From assembly GCA_963709875.1 (NCBI GenBank), contig CAVPYB010000012.1:186001-250000 (forward strand): 64,000 nt of DNA, in the 5' to 3' direction. The position numbers were made by a program, and so were the translations under genes. Below, in pieces: positions 16,976-27,138 of this stretch (the first letter of the stretch is position 1; every line of letters begins with the position of its first letter). The notes under the pieces are model-generated. The model ran no database searches and was not told the DNA's origin. It worked only from the letters and a program-made list of their open reading frames with translations. This DNA is from JAQBDA01 sp963709875. Lineage in GTDB: Bacteria > Chloroflexota > Anaerolineae > Anaerolineales > UBA4823.

Positions 16976-17508
16976 ACAATAGTCCTCCATACGTGCAAGT
17001 GATGGCAAAACCGGATTGATGAACAGGCCTTTACATCTCAGCCCTTCAGTCGCTCAGTTGCAAGTTCACGATATGAGCTTTGATCTTTCTATTCCTTCAT
17101 GCACCTCCCTACTGAAGCTGCGCCACATGACTAGCATGTCCGCATTCCACTGCCGCTGGCGGTTTTGATCGATCATAAACTTATTGAATTGGTGAATTTC
17201 TTCTTCCGGATATCACATTCAGAGGGTAATGCTCAGCTATAGTTTTCAAAAGGACTATAATTGGACTAATTGAACAATAATATACAGGATAAGTTGTAGC
17301 GAGTCAATGGTTAGTTGGTTAACTCTTGTTAAACTTTCCAAATATGACCATCGCAGGCCAGCTGTCTATCCCTTTTACGGTAGGACCCGCAAATGGGGAT
17401 GCAGCGTGGATAATTAGCGATACAATAATGGCAAACCGCTAATATCCGCATCCGGCAGCAGACCAGCGCCACCTGCGGTTGCGCCACCGATAGTTGAGGA
17501 GGTCAAGC
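16976..17508. other. Divergent intergenic region between eCIS and amidohydrolase fusion
   Basis: No gene was recognised in these 533 nt. The stretch 17200-17360 is markedly AT-rich compared with its surroundings and holds the eCIS promoter candidate. A TATAAT at 17256-17261 reads towards the plus strand but lacks a clear -35. No intrinsic terminator or known riboswitch was recognised. Confidence 0.5.
17279..17307 (-). promoter_or_regulatory. Candidate sigma-70-type promoter of the eCIS operon
   Basis: On the minus strand a -35 TTGACT (17302-17307) is separated by 17 nt from a -10 TATATT (17279-17284). Transcription would start near 17272, about 300 nt upstream of the sheath ATG, leaving a long untranslated leader. 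Confidence 0.55.
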
Positions 17509-20500
17509 ATGGCGAACGGGCAAGGTACCCCACCGATCGGAATGAAATATGCGCTCGAAGGGCGCGTGGTGACGATGGGTCCGCAGGGAACGCTCCCTGA
17601 TGGAGCGATCTATGTGGACGGCGGCGTCATCCAACATGTCCTGCCGGCGGATACACCCGCTCCAGCCGGGTTCGAGAATGTGAAGCATATCCGCACCGGC
17701 GATACCATCTATCCAGGTCTGATCGAGCTGCACAACCACCTGTGCTATAACGCCATCCCGTTATGGGATGTGCCCAAGCGTTACTCCAACAACGGTCAAT
17801 GGCGCACCCATACCGACTACCCGCGGCTGATCACAAAGCCTACTCAGGTACTGGCGGGGACAGAAGGGGTGGTGGAAGCGCTGATCCGCTATGTAGAATG
17901 CCGCTCACTGCTAGGCGGTGTGACCACCTCTCAGGGCATAACTCTCTCTTCCGAGCCCGGCATCCGCTCCTTCTATTCTGGTCTGGTGCGCAATGTAGAG
18001 CAGGGTGGCGTCCCAGAATTTCCGGCTGCCGGGACGCGCATCGGCAACCCCACGCCCGGCAAGGCAGACGCCTACCTGAATAACCTGCAGCGGGAGACCT
18101 GCTATCTCCAGCATCTCAGCGAAGGTGTAGATGAAACTGCTCGCTCGTGGTTCCTGAACCTGCAAATGGACAGCGGCGCCTGGGCTATCACCGATGCGCT
18201 GAGCGGGATCCACTCCACCGCGCTGCAGCCGCAGGATTACAATCTGCTCCACAGCCACGGGGGCAGCATGGTCTGGTCCCCGTTGAGCAATTACCTGCTC
18301 TACGGTGAGACGGCCAACCTGCAGGCTGCTAAGGATTCCGGGATCTTGATGGGCATCGGCAGCGACTGGTCGCCCAGCGGCAGCAAGAACCTGCTCGGCG
18401 AGCTAAAAGTTGCCTGGCTTGCCAGCCAGGCTCAGGGGGATGTCTTCTCCGCCCAGGAACTCTTAGCCATGGCAACCATCAACGCGGCGCGAATCCTGAA
18501 ATGGGAGGCCGTCCTGGGCTCGATCGAGGCTGGCAAACGCGCCGATTTCATGGTGCTGAACAGCCGCAGCGGGGATGAGTACCAGCAGGTGATCGAGGCA
18601 CGTGAGACCACGGTTACCCTGATGATGATCGATGGCGTACCGCGTGCAGGCCAGCCCTCGTTGATGAGCCGCTTTGGCTACAACCGCGCAGACCTGGAAG
18701 AATTCAAAGTGGCCGGCTCCACCCGCCTGCTCAATCTGGCCGATGACAGCACCCACCCGCTGGTCCAGAATCTGGGGCTCGGCGAGGCTATCCAGAGATT
18801 GACAGATGCCATGCACAACCTGCCGGAGCTTGCCAGGCAGCTGGACGGCGCTACAGCGAGCGGTTTATTCGGCGGCAGCACCGATCCCGGCGGCACACCC
18901 TGGCAGGTGATCCTGGATTTCGAGAGTGAGGCTGAAGACATCGCCCTGGCTGCAAGCCCGCTCTCCGATTATGTGACCGAGCCGATGGAGCTGCCCGGCA
19001 TCACCGCCGTCGATGACCGTTCCTTCTTACCGGCGCTGGTCGCTGCGCGCAACCTCCCGGATTCGATCAAGAAGGGTTTGCCGCCCCTCTACGGGCAGCA
19101 AATACCGCTGCCTGCGTCTGGCGAGTTCCTGCTTAGGAAGCAGGATGAGCTTCCGGGGCAGGTGCTCAACACCACCTCCGACTTGAAGACAGTCATGCGG
19201 GCCTGGGGCGAGCTCAGCCTGACCGACCGACAAACCATCGTAGATCAAGCCATGGTTCTGCTGGAGCAGAACTACGTCCACCTGACCTTCAAACAAGCCA
19301 TGCACGCCGTCAACCCGCTGCAGCGCCTGCGCCTGATGCGCCATCACCTGAAAGAGCTAGGGCCGGACACTCTGCCACCCGAGATCGAGTTCCACAACCA
19401 GATGACGCGCGTCTTCAACTCCTTGCGCGACCTGCACACTACCTACAGGCTGCCATATCCCTTCCGCGGCAAAACTGCCTGGCTGCCCTTCACCATTGAA
19501 GAGTATTGGGACGGCGACCACCGCCGCTATATGGTCTCCAAAGTGCTGGGAGAGCCGGGTCCTGAGTCCTTTAAGGAAGGTGTTGAAATCTTGTATTGGA
19601 ACTGGACCCCGATCGAGCGCGTCGTTCTCCAGAACGCCGAGCGCCAGGCCGGCAGCAATCAGGCCGCCAGCCTGGCCCGCGGGCTGAACTCCCTGACAAT
19701 CCGGCCGCTCGCTCAGGGGCTGCCTCCTGACGAGGAGCAAGTTACGCTGCAGTACCGCGACGAGCAAGGAAACATCCACGAATGGACCCAGGCATGGCTG
19801 GTCTTCGAACCCGGACGAGGGGTGAACTCCATCAACCCGGAACATGCCGATATCCTGGCGACCGCCGTCGGCATAGACCCGCATACCGACGAGATCCAGG
19901 AAGCCAAGCGCGTGCTCTACGCCGGGGGGATTGTCATGAAGGAAGAACGCGCTGCCGAAGCGGGAGAGCGCGATTTGATCAAGAACGTCAAAGGTGGTCT
20001 GGACACCTTCTTACCTACCGTATTGCGTGTCAAAGAGATTCCTACCTCCCACGGCACATACGGTTATATCCGTATATTTACATTTAATGTATCCGACGCC
20101 GAGAGCTTCGTGGATGAATTTACCCGTCTGGCCCAGGAGCTGCCCCAGGATGGTCTGATCATCGATGTGCGCGGCAACGGCGGCGGTCTGATCTTCGCCG
20201 CCGAGCGGCTGCTGCAGGTGCTCACTCCGCGCAGGATCGAGCCTCAGAAAGCTCAGTTCGTCAACAGCGCCGTCAACCTGCAGATATGCCAGAACCACGG
20301 ACCATCTACGCGTATCCTCGGGCTGGATCTTGCGGCGTGGATAAACTCCATCCAGCAGGCGGTCGAGACCGGCGCAACCTTCAGCCTGGGCTATCCCATC
20401 ACCGACCCGGCGCTGTGCAACGACCGCGGCCAGGCTTATTATGGACCGGTGGTTCTGATCACCGATGGGCTGTGCTACAGCGCTACCGACATCTTCGCGG

Positions 20501-21087
20501 CCGGCTTCCAGGATCACCAGATCGGGTTGATCATCGGCACCAGCGAGAACACCGGCGCAGGAGGCGCCAACGTCTGGTCGCATGCACTGCTGAGAAAGCT
20601 GCTCAGCAGCGACGACCCCGCCACAGGAGCATCGCCCTACAAGCCGCTGCCTAAAGGCGCAGATATGCGGGTTGCCATCCGGCGTACTACCCGGGTGGGC
20701 GCCAACGCTGGGGCAGTGGTTGAAGACCTGGGGATCGTGCCAGACCACCTGCACCGCATGACCCGCCGGGATTTATTGGAGGGCAATGCCGACCTGATCG
20801 AAATAGCTGCCGAGCTGCTTGCCGCCCAGAATATTCACCATATCCAGGTCACCCAGCAGCCTGGAAGCGGCGACCTGCCGGTGCTGCAGATCGAGACCTA
20901 CAACATCACCCGCCTGGATGTGTTCGTCAACAACCGCCCGCGTGCATCTATTGACACGCAGGGCGACCGCACGGTCGTTGATTTGAACCAGCTGCAGATC
21001 ACGAGCGGTGAAGCACGCTATGAGCTGGAAGTGCAGGGTTATGATGGCGGCCAACTGGCAGTCGTCCACCGTACAAGGATCGGGTGA
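17509..21087 (+). CDS. Amidohydrolase fused to S41-family peptidase
   Basis: 1192 residues from the ATG at 17509, preceded by GAGGAGG. Part one (about 10-400) is an amidohydrolase: 'IYPGLIELHNHLCYN' supplies the metal-binding HxH (residues 75 and 77), 'HSHGGSMVWSPLSN' and 'GIGSDWSPSGSKN' are the later active-site segments, and 'KRADFMVLN' is the usual small beta-domain. Part two (about 520-1100) is an S41 (tail-specific/C-terminal processing) peptidase: 'DGLIIDVRGNGGG', then 'GPVVLITDGLCYSATDIFAA' with the nucleophile Ser near 990, and 'GTSENTGAGGANVW'. No signal peptide is seen, so it is probably cytoplasmic. The substrate is unknown. The fusion is a single uninterrupted frame. Confidence 0.85.
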   Translation: MANGQGTPPIGMKYALEGRVVTMGPQGTLPDGAIYVDGGVIQHVLPADTPAPAGFENVKHIRTGDTIYPGLIELHNHLCYNAIPLWDVPKRYSNNGQWRTHTDYPRLITKPTQVLAGTEGVVEALIRYVECRSLLGGVTTSQGITLSSEPGIRSFYSGLVRNVEQGGVPEFPAAGTRIGNPTPGKADAYLNNLQRETCYLQHLSEGVDETARSWFLNLQMDSGAWAITDALSGIHSTALQPQDYNLLHSHGGSMVWSPLSNYLLYGETANLQAAKDSGILMGIGSDWSPSGSKNLLGELKVAWLASQAQGDVFSAQELLAMATINAARILKWEAVLGSIEAGKRADFMVLNSRSGDEYQQVIEARETTVTLMMIDGVPRAGQPSLMSRFGYNRADLEEFKVAGSTRLLNLADDSTHPLVQNLGLGEAIQRLTDAMHNLPELARQLDGATASGLFGGSTDPGGTPWQVILDFESEAEDIALAASPLSDYVTEPMELPGITAVDDRSFLPALVAARNLPDSIKKGLPPLYGQQIPLPASGEFLLRKQDELPGQVLNTTSDLKTVMRAWGELSLTDRQTIVDQAMVLLEQNYVHLTFKQAMHAVNPLQRLRLMRHHLKELGPDTLPPEIEFHNQMTRVFNSLRDLHTTYRLPYPFRGKTAWLPFTIEEYWDGDHRRYMVSKVLGEPGPESFKEGVEILYWNWTPIERVVLQNAERQAGSNQAASLARGLNSLTIRPLAQGLPPDEEQVTLQYRDEQGNIHEWTQAWLVFEPGRGVNSINPEHADILATAVGIDPHTDEIQEAKRVLYAGGIVMKEERAAEAGERDLIKNVKGGLDTFLPTVLRVKEIPTSHGTYGYIRIFTFNVSDAESFVDEFTRLAQELPQDGLIIDVRGNGGGLIFAAERLLQVLTPRRIEPQKAQFVNSAVNLQICQNHGPSTRILGLDLAAWINSIQQAVETGATFSLGYPITDPALCNDRGQAYYGPVVLITDGLCYSATDIFAAGFQDHQIGLIIGTSENTGAGGANVWSHALLRKLLSSDDPATGASPYKPLPKGADMRVAIRRTTRVGANAGAVVEDLGIVPDHLHRMTRRDLLEGNADLIEIAAELLAAQNIHHIQVTQQPGSGDLPVLQIETYNITRLDVFVNNRPRASIDTQGDRTVVDLNQLQITSGEARYELEVQGYDGGQLAVVHRTRIG

Positions 21088-21262
21088 AACAGGCAGGTCT
21101 CATCACGAAATCACAGCGCCTATGTAGGTTCCGCAACGCCAGAGAAATGGAGCGCCGGATTAATCAGGTATAATTCGGACTTGCATTGGCTTATTCACTG
21201 GTCCCACCCGCGGGCTCGTTCGTCGCAATCTAACCAGGTTTTTTCCAACAAATGAGTTGCAT

Positions 21263-23080
21263 ATGCTGTATTACCTTAAAAGAATATTCATATTTGCAAT
21301 CCCCTTGATCATCCTCGCCGCGTGCGCCAGCAGCCCCACCACACAGCCAGCCCTACCACCCCCGACATCAGGTGCCCCGGGACCGGCTGCTCCGTCCTCC
21401 TCACTGGCGGCGCTGACCGCAAATAATGTGAACGTGACCGTCTCGGGGGGGCAGATCGCCGAAACGGCACTCCAAAAATTCGAGACCATGAATGTCACTG
21501 CCGGCAACCGCGTCTTGATCGACAAGACCGGCCGCGGAGTGATGCGCTTCGGCGACCGCAATGAGATCGACCTGTTCGGGGATACGGAGGTCGTGCTGGA
21601 CGAAGTCAAGCTGGAACCGGGTGGCTCCACATTCCTGCGCTTGAGACAGGTACGTGGTCACACACACATCCTGCTCAACCCGCAGTCGATCACCCGCGTG
21701 ACGCTGGAGACCGCCAACTCGACCCTGACCACCCTCGAGCAAGGCACGGAATTCGCCGTCTGCTTCGCCCCGGATAAGGTCACCTGCATCGTGGTGAACG
21801 ATGGCGCGCTCGAAGTGACCAGCCAGGGAAGCAAGCAGATTTACAAAAAAGGCGAGTTCACTTTTTACGAACCCGGCCAGCCGCCCCAAACGCCGAACTG
21901 CATCCTTCAGAACGATTTCGACGAATGGCTGAAAAGCAAGCAGGGCCCGGCAGACGCAATCCCCTTGAGCCAGCTGGTAGCAAGCTGGCCGAATGAGCCA
22001 TGCCCGCCAGAAGGTCCGACGGAGATTGAACCCACTCCGACCGTGAAGCCGCCGGAAATGGTCTGCGAGACCTTCGATTCTGGATTTTTACTGGGGCAGA
22101 TCATCGGCAACCACCCGGAATGGTTTGACGGTGAAGTCGGACCGGTGGTCAATGCCGGGATCGGTGCCGGCGGCTCCACGGGACTCACCCCGGGCAGCGA
22201 CGTCTTCATCTGGGCTGCCCGCCCCTTCGACTGGAACGCCCCCGATTTTCAGGGCATCACCCTGCAGATGGACTTCCAGACCAGCGAGGAGGGCAAGTTC
22301 AACGACGACCGCCTCAGTTGGACGATCAACAATGTCGATTTCAATTCGGACTACGTCTTCGGTGTTCAGCTCGACCCGGGCGGGGCTGACCAGAATATCG
22401 AGGCCTATTGGGATGGAGATACGCTTGGCGACGACGGCGGCCGGACCAGCATCGCCAGCCTCCCGGCGCTGCCCGCCCACACCTGGTACCGGCTGCGAGC
22501 AGACATCACGAAGCTGTCCCATACTTCAGCGCGCATCGAAGTCAGCCTGACAGAGCTGGATGCTGTCGGCAACCCCGGGGCAGTGGTCGCCAGCGGGTTG
22601 CTCCCGGATACCAGCCAGCTGCCCAATACGCCTGAGAACGAGACTCCCAACCATGTATATTTCACCGGTCCTAACTGGCCTGCCTTTAAGAATTTTTCTA
22701 ACGCCATCGGCTCGGCGGATAATGCTTGCTACCAGATCCACACCGCTGCAGCGGCACAGCCGACTTCTCCCCCAAACATATCCGTACTGATCAAGAGCAT
22801 CACCATCGACGAGCACAACCGCTACGTCGTCGAATACGAGACCTTTGGCTATTCCGAGCAGCTTCCCGGTATGCACGTGCACTTCTTCTTCAACACCGTA
22901 CCGCCCGAGCAGGCGGGTGTGCCTGGCAGCGGACCCTGGATCCTTTACGGCGGGCCGCGACCGTTCACCGAGTACACGGTGGGCGACCGCCCATTGCACG
23001 CCACGCAGATGTGCGCCCTGGTCGCCAACGAGGATCACTCCGTGCAGCTCAACACGGGCAACTGCGTCGATCTGCCATAA
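21263..23080 (+). CDS. FecR-domain lipoprotein
   Basis: 605 residues. The signal peptide 'RIFIFAIPLIILAACASS' ends in a lipobox (LAAC), so it is a lipoprotein on the outer face of the membrane. After a Pro-rich linker, residues about 55-205 form a FecR-like beta domain: 'VLIDKTGRGVMRFGDRNEID', 'LRLRQVRGHTHILLN', 'STLTTLEQGTEFAVCF' and 'VVNDGALEVTSQGSKQIY'. The middle (about 265-490) looks like a jelly-roll/LamG-type carbohydrate-binding region, and the last 100 residues ('ISVLIKSITIDEHNRYVVEY') form a separate unrecognised beta domain. FecR domains in such proteins usually sense or bind at the surface; the ligand is unknown. Transcription ends at the strong hairpin just downstream. Confidence 0.8.
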   Translation: MLYYLKRIFIFAIPLIILAACASSPTTQPALPPPTSGAPGPAAPSSSLAALTANNVNVTVSGGQIAETALQKFETMNVTAGNRVLIDKTGRGVMRFGDRNEIDLFGDTEVVLDEVKLEPGGSTFLRLRQVRGHTHILLNPQSITRVTLETANSTLTTLEQGTEFAVCFAPDKVTCIVVNDGALEVTSQGSKQIYKKGEFTFYEPGQPPQTPNCILQNDFDEWLKSKQGPADAIPLSQLVASWPNEPCPPEGPTEIEPTPTVKPPEMVCETFDSGFLLGQIIGNHPEWFDGEVGPVVNAGIGAGGSTGLTPGSDVFIWAARPFDWNAPDFQGITLQMDFQTSEEGKFNDDRLSWTINNVDFNSDYVFGVQLDPGGADQNIEAYWDGDTLGDDGGRTSIASLPALPAHTWYRLRADITKLSHTSARIEVSLTELDAVGNPGAVVASGLLPDTSQLPNTPENETPNHVYFTGPNWPAFKNFSNAIGSADNACYQIHTAAAAQPTSPPNISVLIKSITIDEHNRYVVEYETFGYSEQLPGMHVHFFFNTVPPEQAGVPGSGPWILYGGPRPFTEYTVGDRPLHATQMCALVANEDHSVQLNTGNCVDLP

Positions 23081-23092
23081 GTACGGATAATT

Positions 23093-23139
23093 TATAGGGT
23101 TGTTTTTTGGCTGCTACTCAGCCAAAAAACAACCCTATA
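23093..23139. terminator. Bidirectional intrinsic terminator
   Basis: A perfect 21-bp inverted repeat (arms 23093-23113 and 23119-23139, 5-nt loop) contains a run of six T in one arm and six A in the other. It lies exactly between the convergent FecR lipoprotein and WD40 genes and would serve both strands. Confidence 0.85.
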
Positions 23140-23162
23140 GTTCTATTCAAGTAAAATAGATA

Positions 23163-26100
23163 TCAGGGATTCTCAGGACAGGTCGGGCGATAATCTTCCC
23201 CCGGGAAATACTGCTGCAGCTCCGTCTCGGTAAGATTGCGTCCCGCGCTGCGGCAGGCTTTCTCGACCAGTTCCACCAGCGGCAGCAACCACAGGCGGAT
23301 GGTCCGGTCGGCGCTGCCGGTCGCCAGCCAGCGGCTATCCGGGCTGAAAGCCAGCGTGTACACCCTGTCCTCGTGGTCATCCAGCACAACCGGATTGACT
23401 CCCGTTGCAGCCGGATCGGACAGGCTGACATCCCAGAGCTGCACCGTGCGGTCATCGCTGCCGGTCGCCAGCCAGTTCCCATCCGGGCTGAACGCCAGGT
23501 CGTTGACCCAATCGCCATGACCCGGCAGTACAGTATGGTTTTCAGCGGGATTGGAAGATTCCATGTCCCATAAGCGAGCCGTGCCATCGTAGCCACTGGT
23601 CGCAAGCCAGCGTCCATCCGGGCTGAACGCCAGAACGAGCACCTGGTCCTGGTGACCTTCCAGTATCAGCGGGCTGGAAGTCGGGTCGGAGGATTCAATA
23701 TCCCATATTCTTGCTGTTCTATCACCGCTGCCGGTCGCCAGCCAGCGCCCATCCGGGCTGAAGGCCACGGAGAAGACGTCATCGGCATGCCCTTGCAGCA
23801 AGATGGGATCAGTTCGTGGATCGAGGGCATACATGTCCCATAAGCGAGCGGTATTGTCAGCGCTGCCGATCCCCAGCCAGCGCCCATCCGGGCTGAATAC
23901 CAAGGAATGGATGTCTCCCTGGTGACCCGCCAGCTCGAGCTGGCCATCAGCTGGGTTGGATGCTTTCAGATCCCAAATCCGGGCGATGCCATCCTCACCA
24001 CCGGCTGCTAGCCAGCGCCCGTCCGGACTGAAAGCTAAGTCATTCACCTCACCTTCCAATTCTCCTAATTCAATCGAGCCGACTGCCACACCGGTCTCAT
24101 CCAACTCCCACAGGAAGACAGAACCATTCCCGTCGCCAGTCGCCAGCCAGCGCCCATCCGGGTTGACCGCCAGCGTGCCGATCCAGGCCAGGTGACCGGG
24201 CAGCAACTGAGGGTCTGCCGCTGGATCGGCTGCTGAAAGGTCCCATATGTCGAGGTTGCCAGCATCTTCGCCGCTGATAAGGCGGTTGCCATTCGGGATG
24301 AAAGCCAGGTCGTAAACCTCTGACGGAAAGCTGTCCAGCACAAGTGGGTTGGCTACCGGGTCAGGATAACCTATGCCATACAAGCGCACTGAAGCATCCT
24401 CGCCGCCGGTCGCCAGCCAGCGCCCGTCCGAGCTAAAAGCCAGGGCATTCACCCAATCATCGTGGCCGCGCAGCACTTCCGGTTCAAGCTCCGGCGCTGA
24501 GGAATGGACGTCCCAAAACCGGACAGAGTGGTCGCTGCTGCCGGTCGCCAACCAATGCCCATCCGGACTAAAAGCCAGTCTTCGAACGGGTCCCTCATGA
24601 CCGGTTAGCACGAGCGAGTCCTCAGCCGGGTTGGGAGCGCTTAAGTCCCACAGGCGGGCGGTCCAGTCCCGGCTTCCGGTCGCCAGCCAATGCCCATCCG
24701 GGCTGAAAGCCAGGTCATTTACCCAATCTAAATGGGCATACAGGAATATCTGGTCCTGCGCGGGGTCGGCTGAATCTAGGTCCCACAGTCGGGCGGTCGT
24801 ATCCTGGCTGCCGGTTGCCAGCCAGCGCCCATCCGGGCTGAATGCCAAAACCTGAATCTGCGCCTCATGACCGGATAGCTCTAGCGGGGCAGCCGCCAGG
24901 TCGCGGGCTTTCATATCCCACAGCCAGGCGCTTTGCGATCCCCCGGTCGCCAGCCAGCGCCCGTCCGGGCTGAAGGCCAGGGTCTGCACCCAGCCGCCCT
25001 GGCTGGGCAGGATCAGCGGGTCGTCTGCCATGCCAGAAGACCCTACCTCCCACAACCACACCGTGCCATCCTGCATCCCTGCAGCCAGCCGCCTTCCGTC
25101 CGGGCTGAAGGCCAGATTCAACGCTTCACTATTGCTCCCATCCAGGAAAAGCGTGGTACTGACAAAATCGCTCGTTTCCATGTCGAACAGCAGGACAGAA
25201 TCATCCTGACCTGCGCTCGCCAGCCAGCGCCCGTCCGGGCTGAACGCCAGGGCGTTAACCCTGCCCGTGTGTCCCGGCAGCGCTTCCCCCTCTTGATCCT
25301 GACCACCAGGACCCCACAGCCATATCCTGCCATCCTCGCCCCCGCTCGCTAGCCAGCGCCCGTTTGGGCTGTAAGCCAGCTTGCGCACAGGGGCAGCAGG
25401 ACCAGACAGCGGCACCCCATGCGGTGACTTGAGCGTCGCCCGCAGCGCTTGCTCAGCCGCTGTCTGAGGCGGCTCGCCGGCTTCGCCAGTCACGTTCAGC
25501 GCTTCCACAGCCAGCAGCAGGCTGCGCTGTGGGTACTCGTCCACGACAGCCTGCGATTGGGCTGCCAATTGTCCGGAGCGCGCAATGCGCGCCTGGCGCA
25601 GGGCGTTCTCTTCGTTGCGCCTCGAATTGGCGAATGCCAGCAGCGCCAACACCGCCAGCAGCGTGGCGATGACCCCCAGCGCTGCGATGGCCTGGTTGCG
25701 GCGCTTAAGGCGTAAGCGGCGTTTGTGCTCTTCCCGGCTAGAAGCCAGGAAGTCCACTTCGTGCGGCAGCAGCATGGTGCTGTTCTCCGCTGCCCACCGC
25801 TCTGCGTCTGCCATGTCGGTCTCGCCCAGCAGCAGACCATCCGGTCGTCCCTGCCTGTCCCACAGTTCAGCCTGGCGCTGGAACAAGGTCAGGTGTTTTT
25901 CCAGCCAGGCAGCATTATCCGCCCGCACCGGAGCCACCAGCCGGTCATGGGTCAGCTCGAACCAGGTAGCGCCGCCACGCTTCTCTGCCCGCACCAGGTG
26001 GGCGTCCACCATCTCCCAGATGGCTCGGTTCTCCAATCCACCGCTGTTTCCGGTTTCCATCAGCACCGTGCCGCGCAGCCCGCCGTCGGTGATCAGCCGG

Positions 26101-27104
26101 CGGTCGAACCACTCGCGCACAGCCCGCTCCTGGACCCCGGTTTTATCTCCTGCTTGGGCTGCCTGCTGGGCGTAGTAATCCGCTAATGAGGCGTCCACCA
26201 GGGATTGATCGAATTGCCCGAGACCTGCCAAGTCCGCCTCCGTGATGCGCTGAATATCCTGGCGCGGCGCTGCCCACATGCGGTAGCACACCACCTGCAG
26301 CTGTACCGGCTCTACATAGGGACCAAGGACGGCGTTCAGGCTGCCGTCCGGCTGCTGCAGCTGCACCCGCCGCAGGTCATCCACCAGCCGCTCCGCGGCT
26401 GCATCTTCGAACTGCACCCCGGCGGCACGGGCCGGCTCCTGGATTGCCTGCAGGGCAGCTTCCCTGCCTAGCAGGTCCAGCCGGAATCGGGTGCGAAAGC
26501 GGTTGGGTATGGACAGCAGATACGGTTCCAGCGCGGCCACGAAGTCATCTCGCATGGCAAACAGTGCCCACAGGTTGGAGATCTCCATCGCTTCACCCAG
26601 CTGCTGGAAATATTCACGCTTCAAGTCCTGGTCTGTGGGATCAAGGGTCAGCAGCTCTTCGAACTGGTCGAAGACCAGCACACGGATATCACGCACCCCT
26701 TCCGGAACAGTTCTCTGGGCCAGGTACTCTGTCAGGCTCGTTCTTGCCAACATCTCCGCAGGCATACGCCCTTCGGGGGGCAGGTCCTCTTCCAGGGAAA
26801 GCAAAGTACTGAACACATAGCGGTTGGGGCTGCCGGAATCACCCAGACCGATTGTGCTGCCGGTCAGATAACCGGTAGGATCAAGATTGACGCGCACGAT
26901 CGGCAGCAGGTGCAGCTTCATCTTCTGCAGCTGCGGGATCAAGGCGGCCTGGATCAAAGAGGTCTTGCCCGCCCCGGAAGGGGAGTGGAGCAGGACGATC
27001 CTTTCAGCAATGAACAGGTTCGCCAGCTGGCTCGCTTCACGGTCGCGGCCGTAGATTCGCTCTCCGCTCAGGAAAGCGCGCGGGCCGATATACGGGTTGG
27101 TCAT
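23163..27104 (-). CDS. nSTAND NTPase with transmembrane segment and 16 WD40 repeats
   Basis: 1313 residues from the ATG at 27104 (MTNPYIGPRAFLSGERIYGR). The N-terminal nSTAND1-type NTPase has Walker A SPSGAGKT at 41-48 and Walker B 'IRVLVFDQFEELLTLDP'. A winged-helix region ('ENRAIWEMVDAHLVR', 'WFELTHDRLVAPVR') leads to a membrane-like segment 'AIAALGVIATLLAVLALLAF'. Then come 16 WD units, most with 'LAFSPDGRWLATG' and ending 'RLWD', which could build two eight-bladed propellers, and a Cys-containing tail 'TELQQYFPGEDYRPTCP'. STAND proteins act as signal-gated switches that oligomerise on ligand binding. It starts 34 nt after the CHAT-SIR2 stop, so the pair is an operon. Confidence 0.88.
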   Translation of the reverse strand: MTNPYIGPRAFLSGERIYGRDREASQLANLFIAERIVLLHSPSGAGKTSLIQAALIPQLQKMKLHLLPIVRVNLDPTGYLTGSTIGLGDSGSPNRYVFSTLLSLEEDLPPEGRMPAEMLARTSLTEYLAQRTVPEGVRDIRVLVFDQFEELLTLDPTDQDLKREYFQQLGEAMEISNLWALFAMRDDFVAALEPYLLSIPNRFRTRFRLDLLGREAALQAIQEPARAAGVQFEDAAAERLVDDLRRVQLQQPDGSLNAVLGPYVEPVQLQVVCYRMWAAPRQDIQRITEADLAGLGQFDQSLVDASLADYYAQQAAQAGDKTGVQERAVREWFDRRLITDGGLRGTVLMETGNSGGLENRAIWEMVDAHLVRAEKRGGATWFELTHDRLVAPVRADNAAWLEKHLTLFQRQAELWDRQGRPDGLLLGETDMADAERWAAENSTMLLPHEVDFLASSREEHKRRLRLKRRNQAIAALGVIATLLAVLALLAFANSRRNEENALRQARIARSGQLAAQSQAVVDEYPQRSLLLAVEALNVTGEAGEPPQTAAEQALRATLKSPHGVPLSGPAAPVRKLAYSPNGRWLASGGEDGRIWLWGPGGQDQEGEALPGHTGRVNALAFSPDGRWLASAGQDDSVLLFDMETSDFVSTTLFLDGSNSEALNLAFSPDGRRLAAGMQDGTVWLWEVGSSGMADDPLILPSQGGWVQTLAFSPDGRWLATGGSQSAWLWDMKARDLAAAPLELSGHEAQIQVLAFSPDGRWLATGSQDTTARLWDLDSADPAQDQIFLYAHLDWVNDLAFSPDGHWLATGSRDWTARLWDLSAPNPAEDSLVLTGHEGPVRRLAFSPDGHWLATGSSDHSVRFWDVHSSAPELEPEVLRGHDDWVNALAFSSDGRWLATGGEDASVRLYGIGYPDPVANPLVLDSFPSEVYDLAFIPNGNRLISGEDAGNLDIWDLSAADPAADPQLLPGHLAWIGTLAVNPDGRWLATGDGNGSVFLWELDETGVAVGSIELGELEGEVNDLAFSPDGRWLAAGGEDGIARIWDLKASNPADGQLELAGHQGDIHSLVFSPDGRWLGIGSADNTARLWDMYALDPRTDPILLQGHADDVFSVAFSPDGRWLATGSGDRTARIWDIESSDPTSSPLILEGHQDQVLVLAFSPDGRWLATSGYDGTARLWDMESSNPAENHTVLPGHGDWVNDLAFSPDGNWLATGSDDRTVQLWDVSLSDPAATGVNPVVLDDHEDRVYTLAFSPDSRWLATGSADRTIRLWLLPLVELVEKACRSAGRNLTETELQQYFPGEDYRPTCPENP

Positions 27105-27138
27105 ATTCTGAGACGTTGAGAGCATACCAGATATCCAC

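Noticed and set aside
23200..25400. Regular DNA repeats that look like a CRISPR or satellite array
   Set aside because: The period and reading frame match WD40 coding units, and the spacers are not unique sequence.
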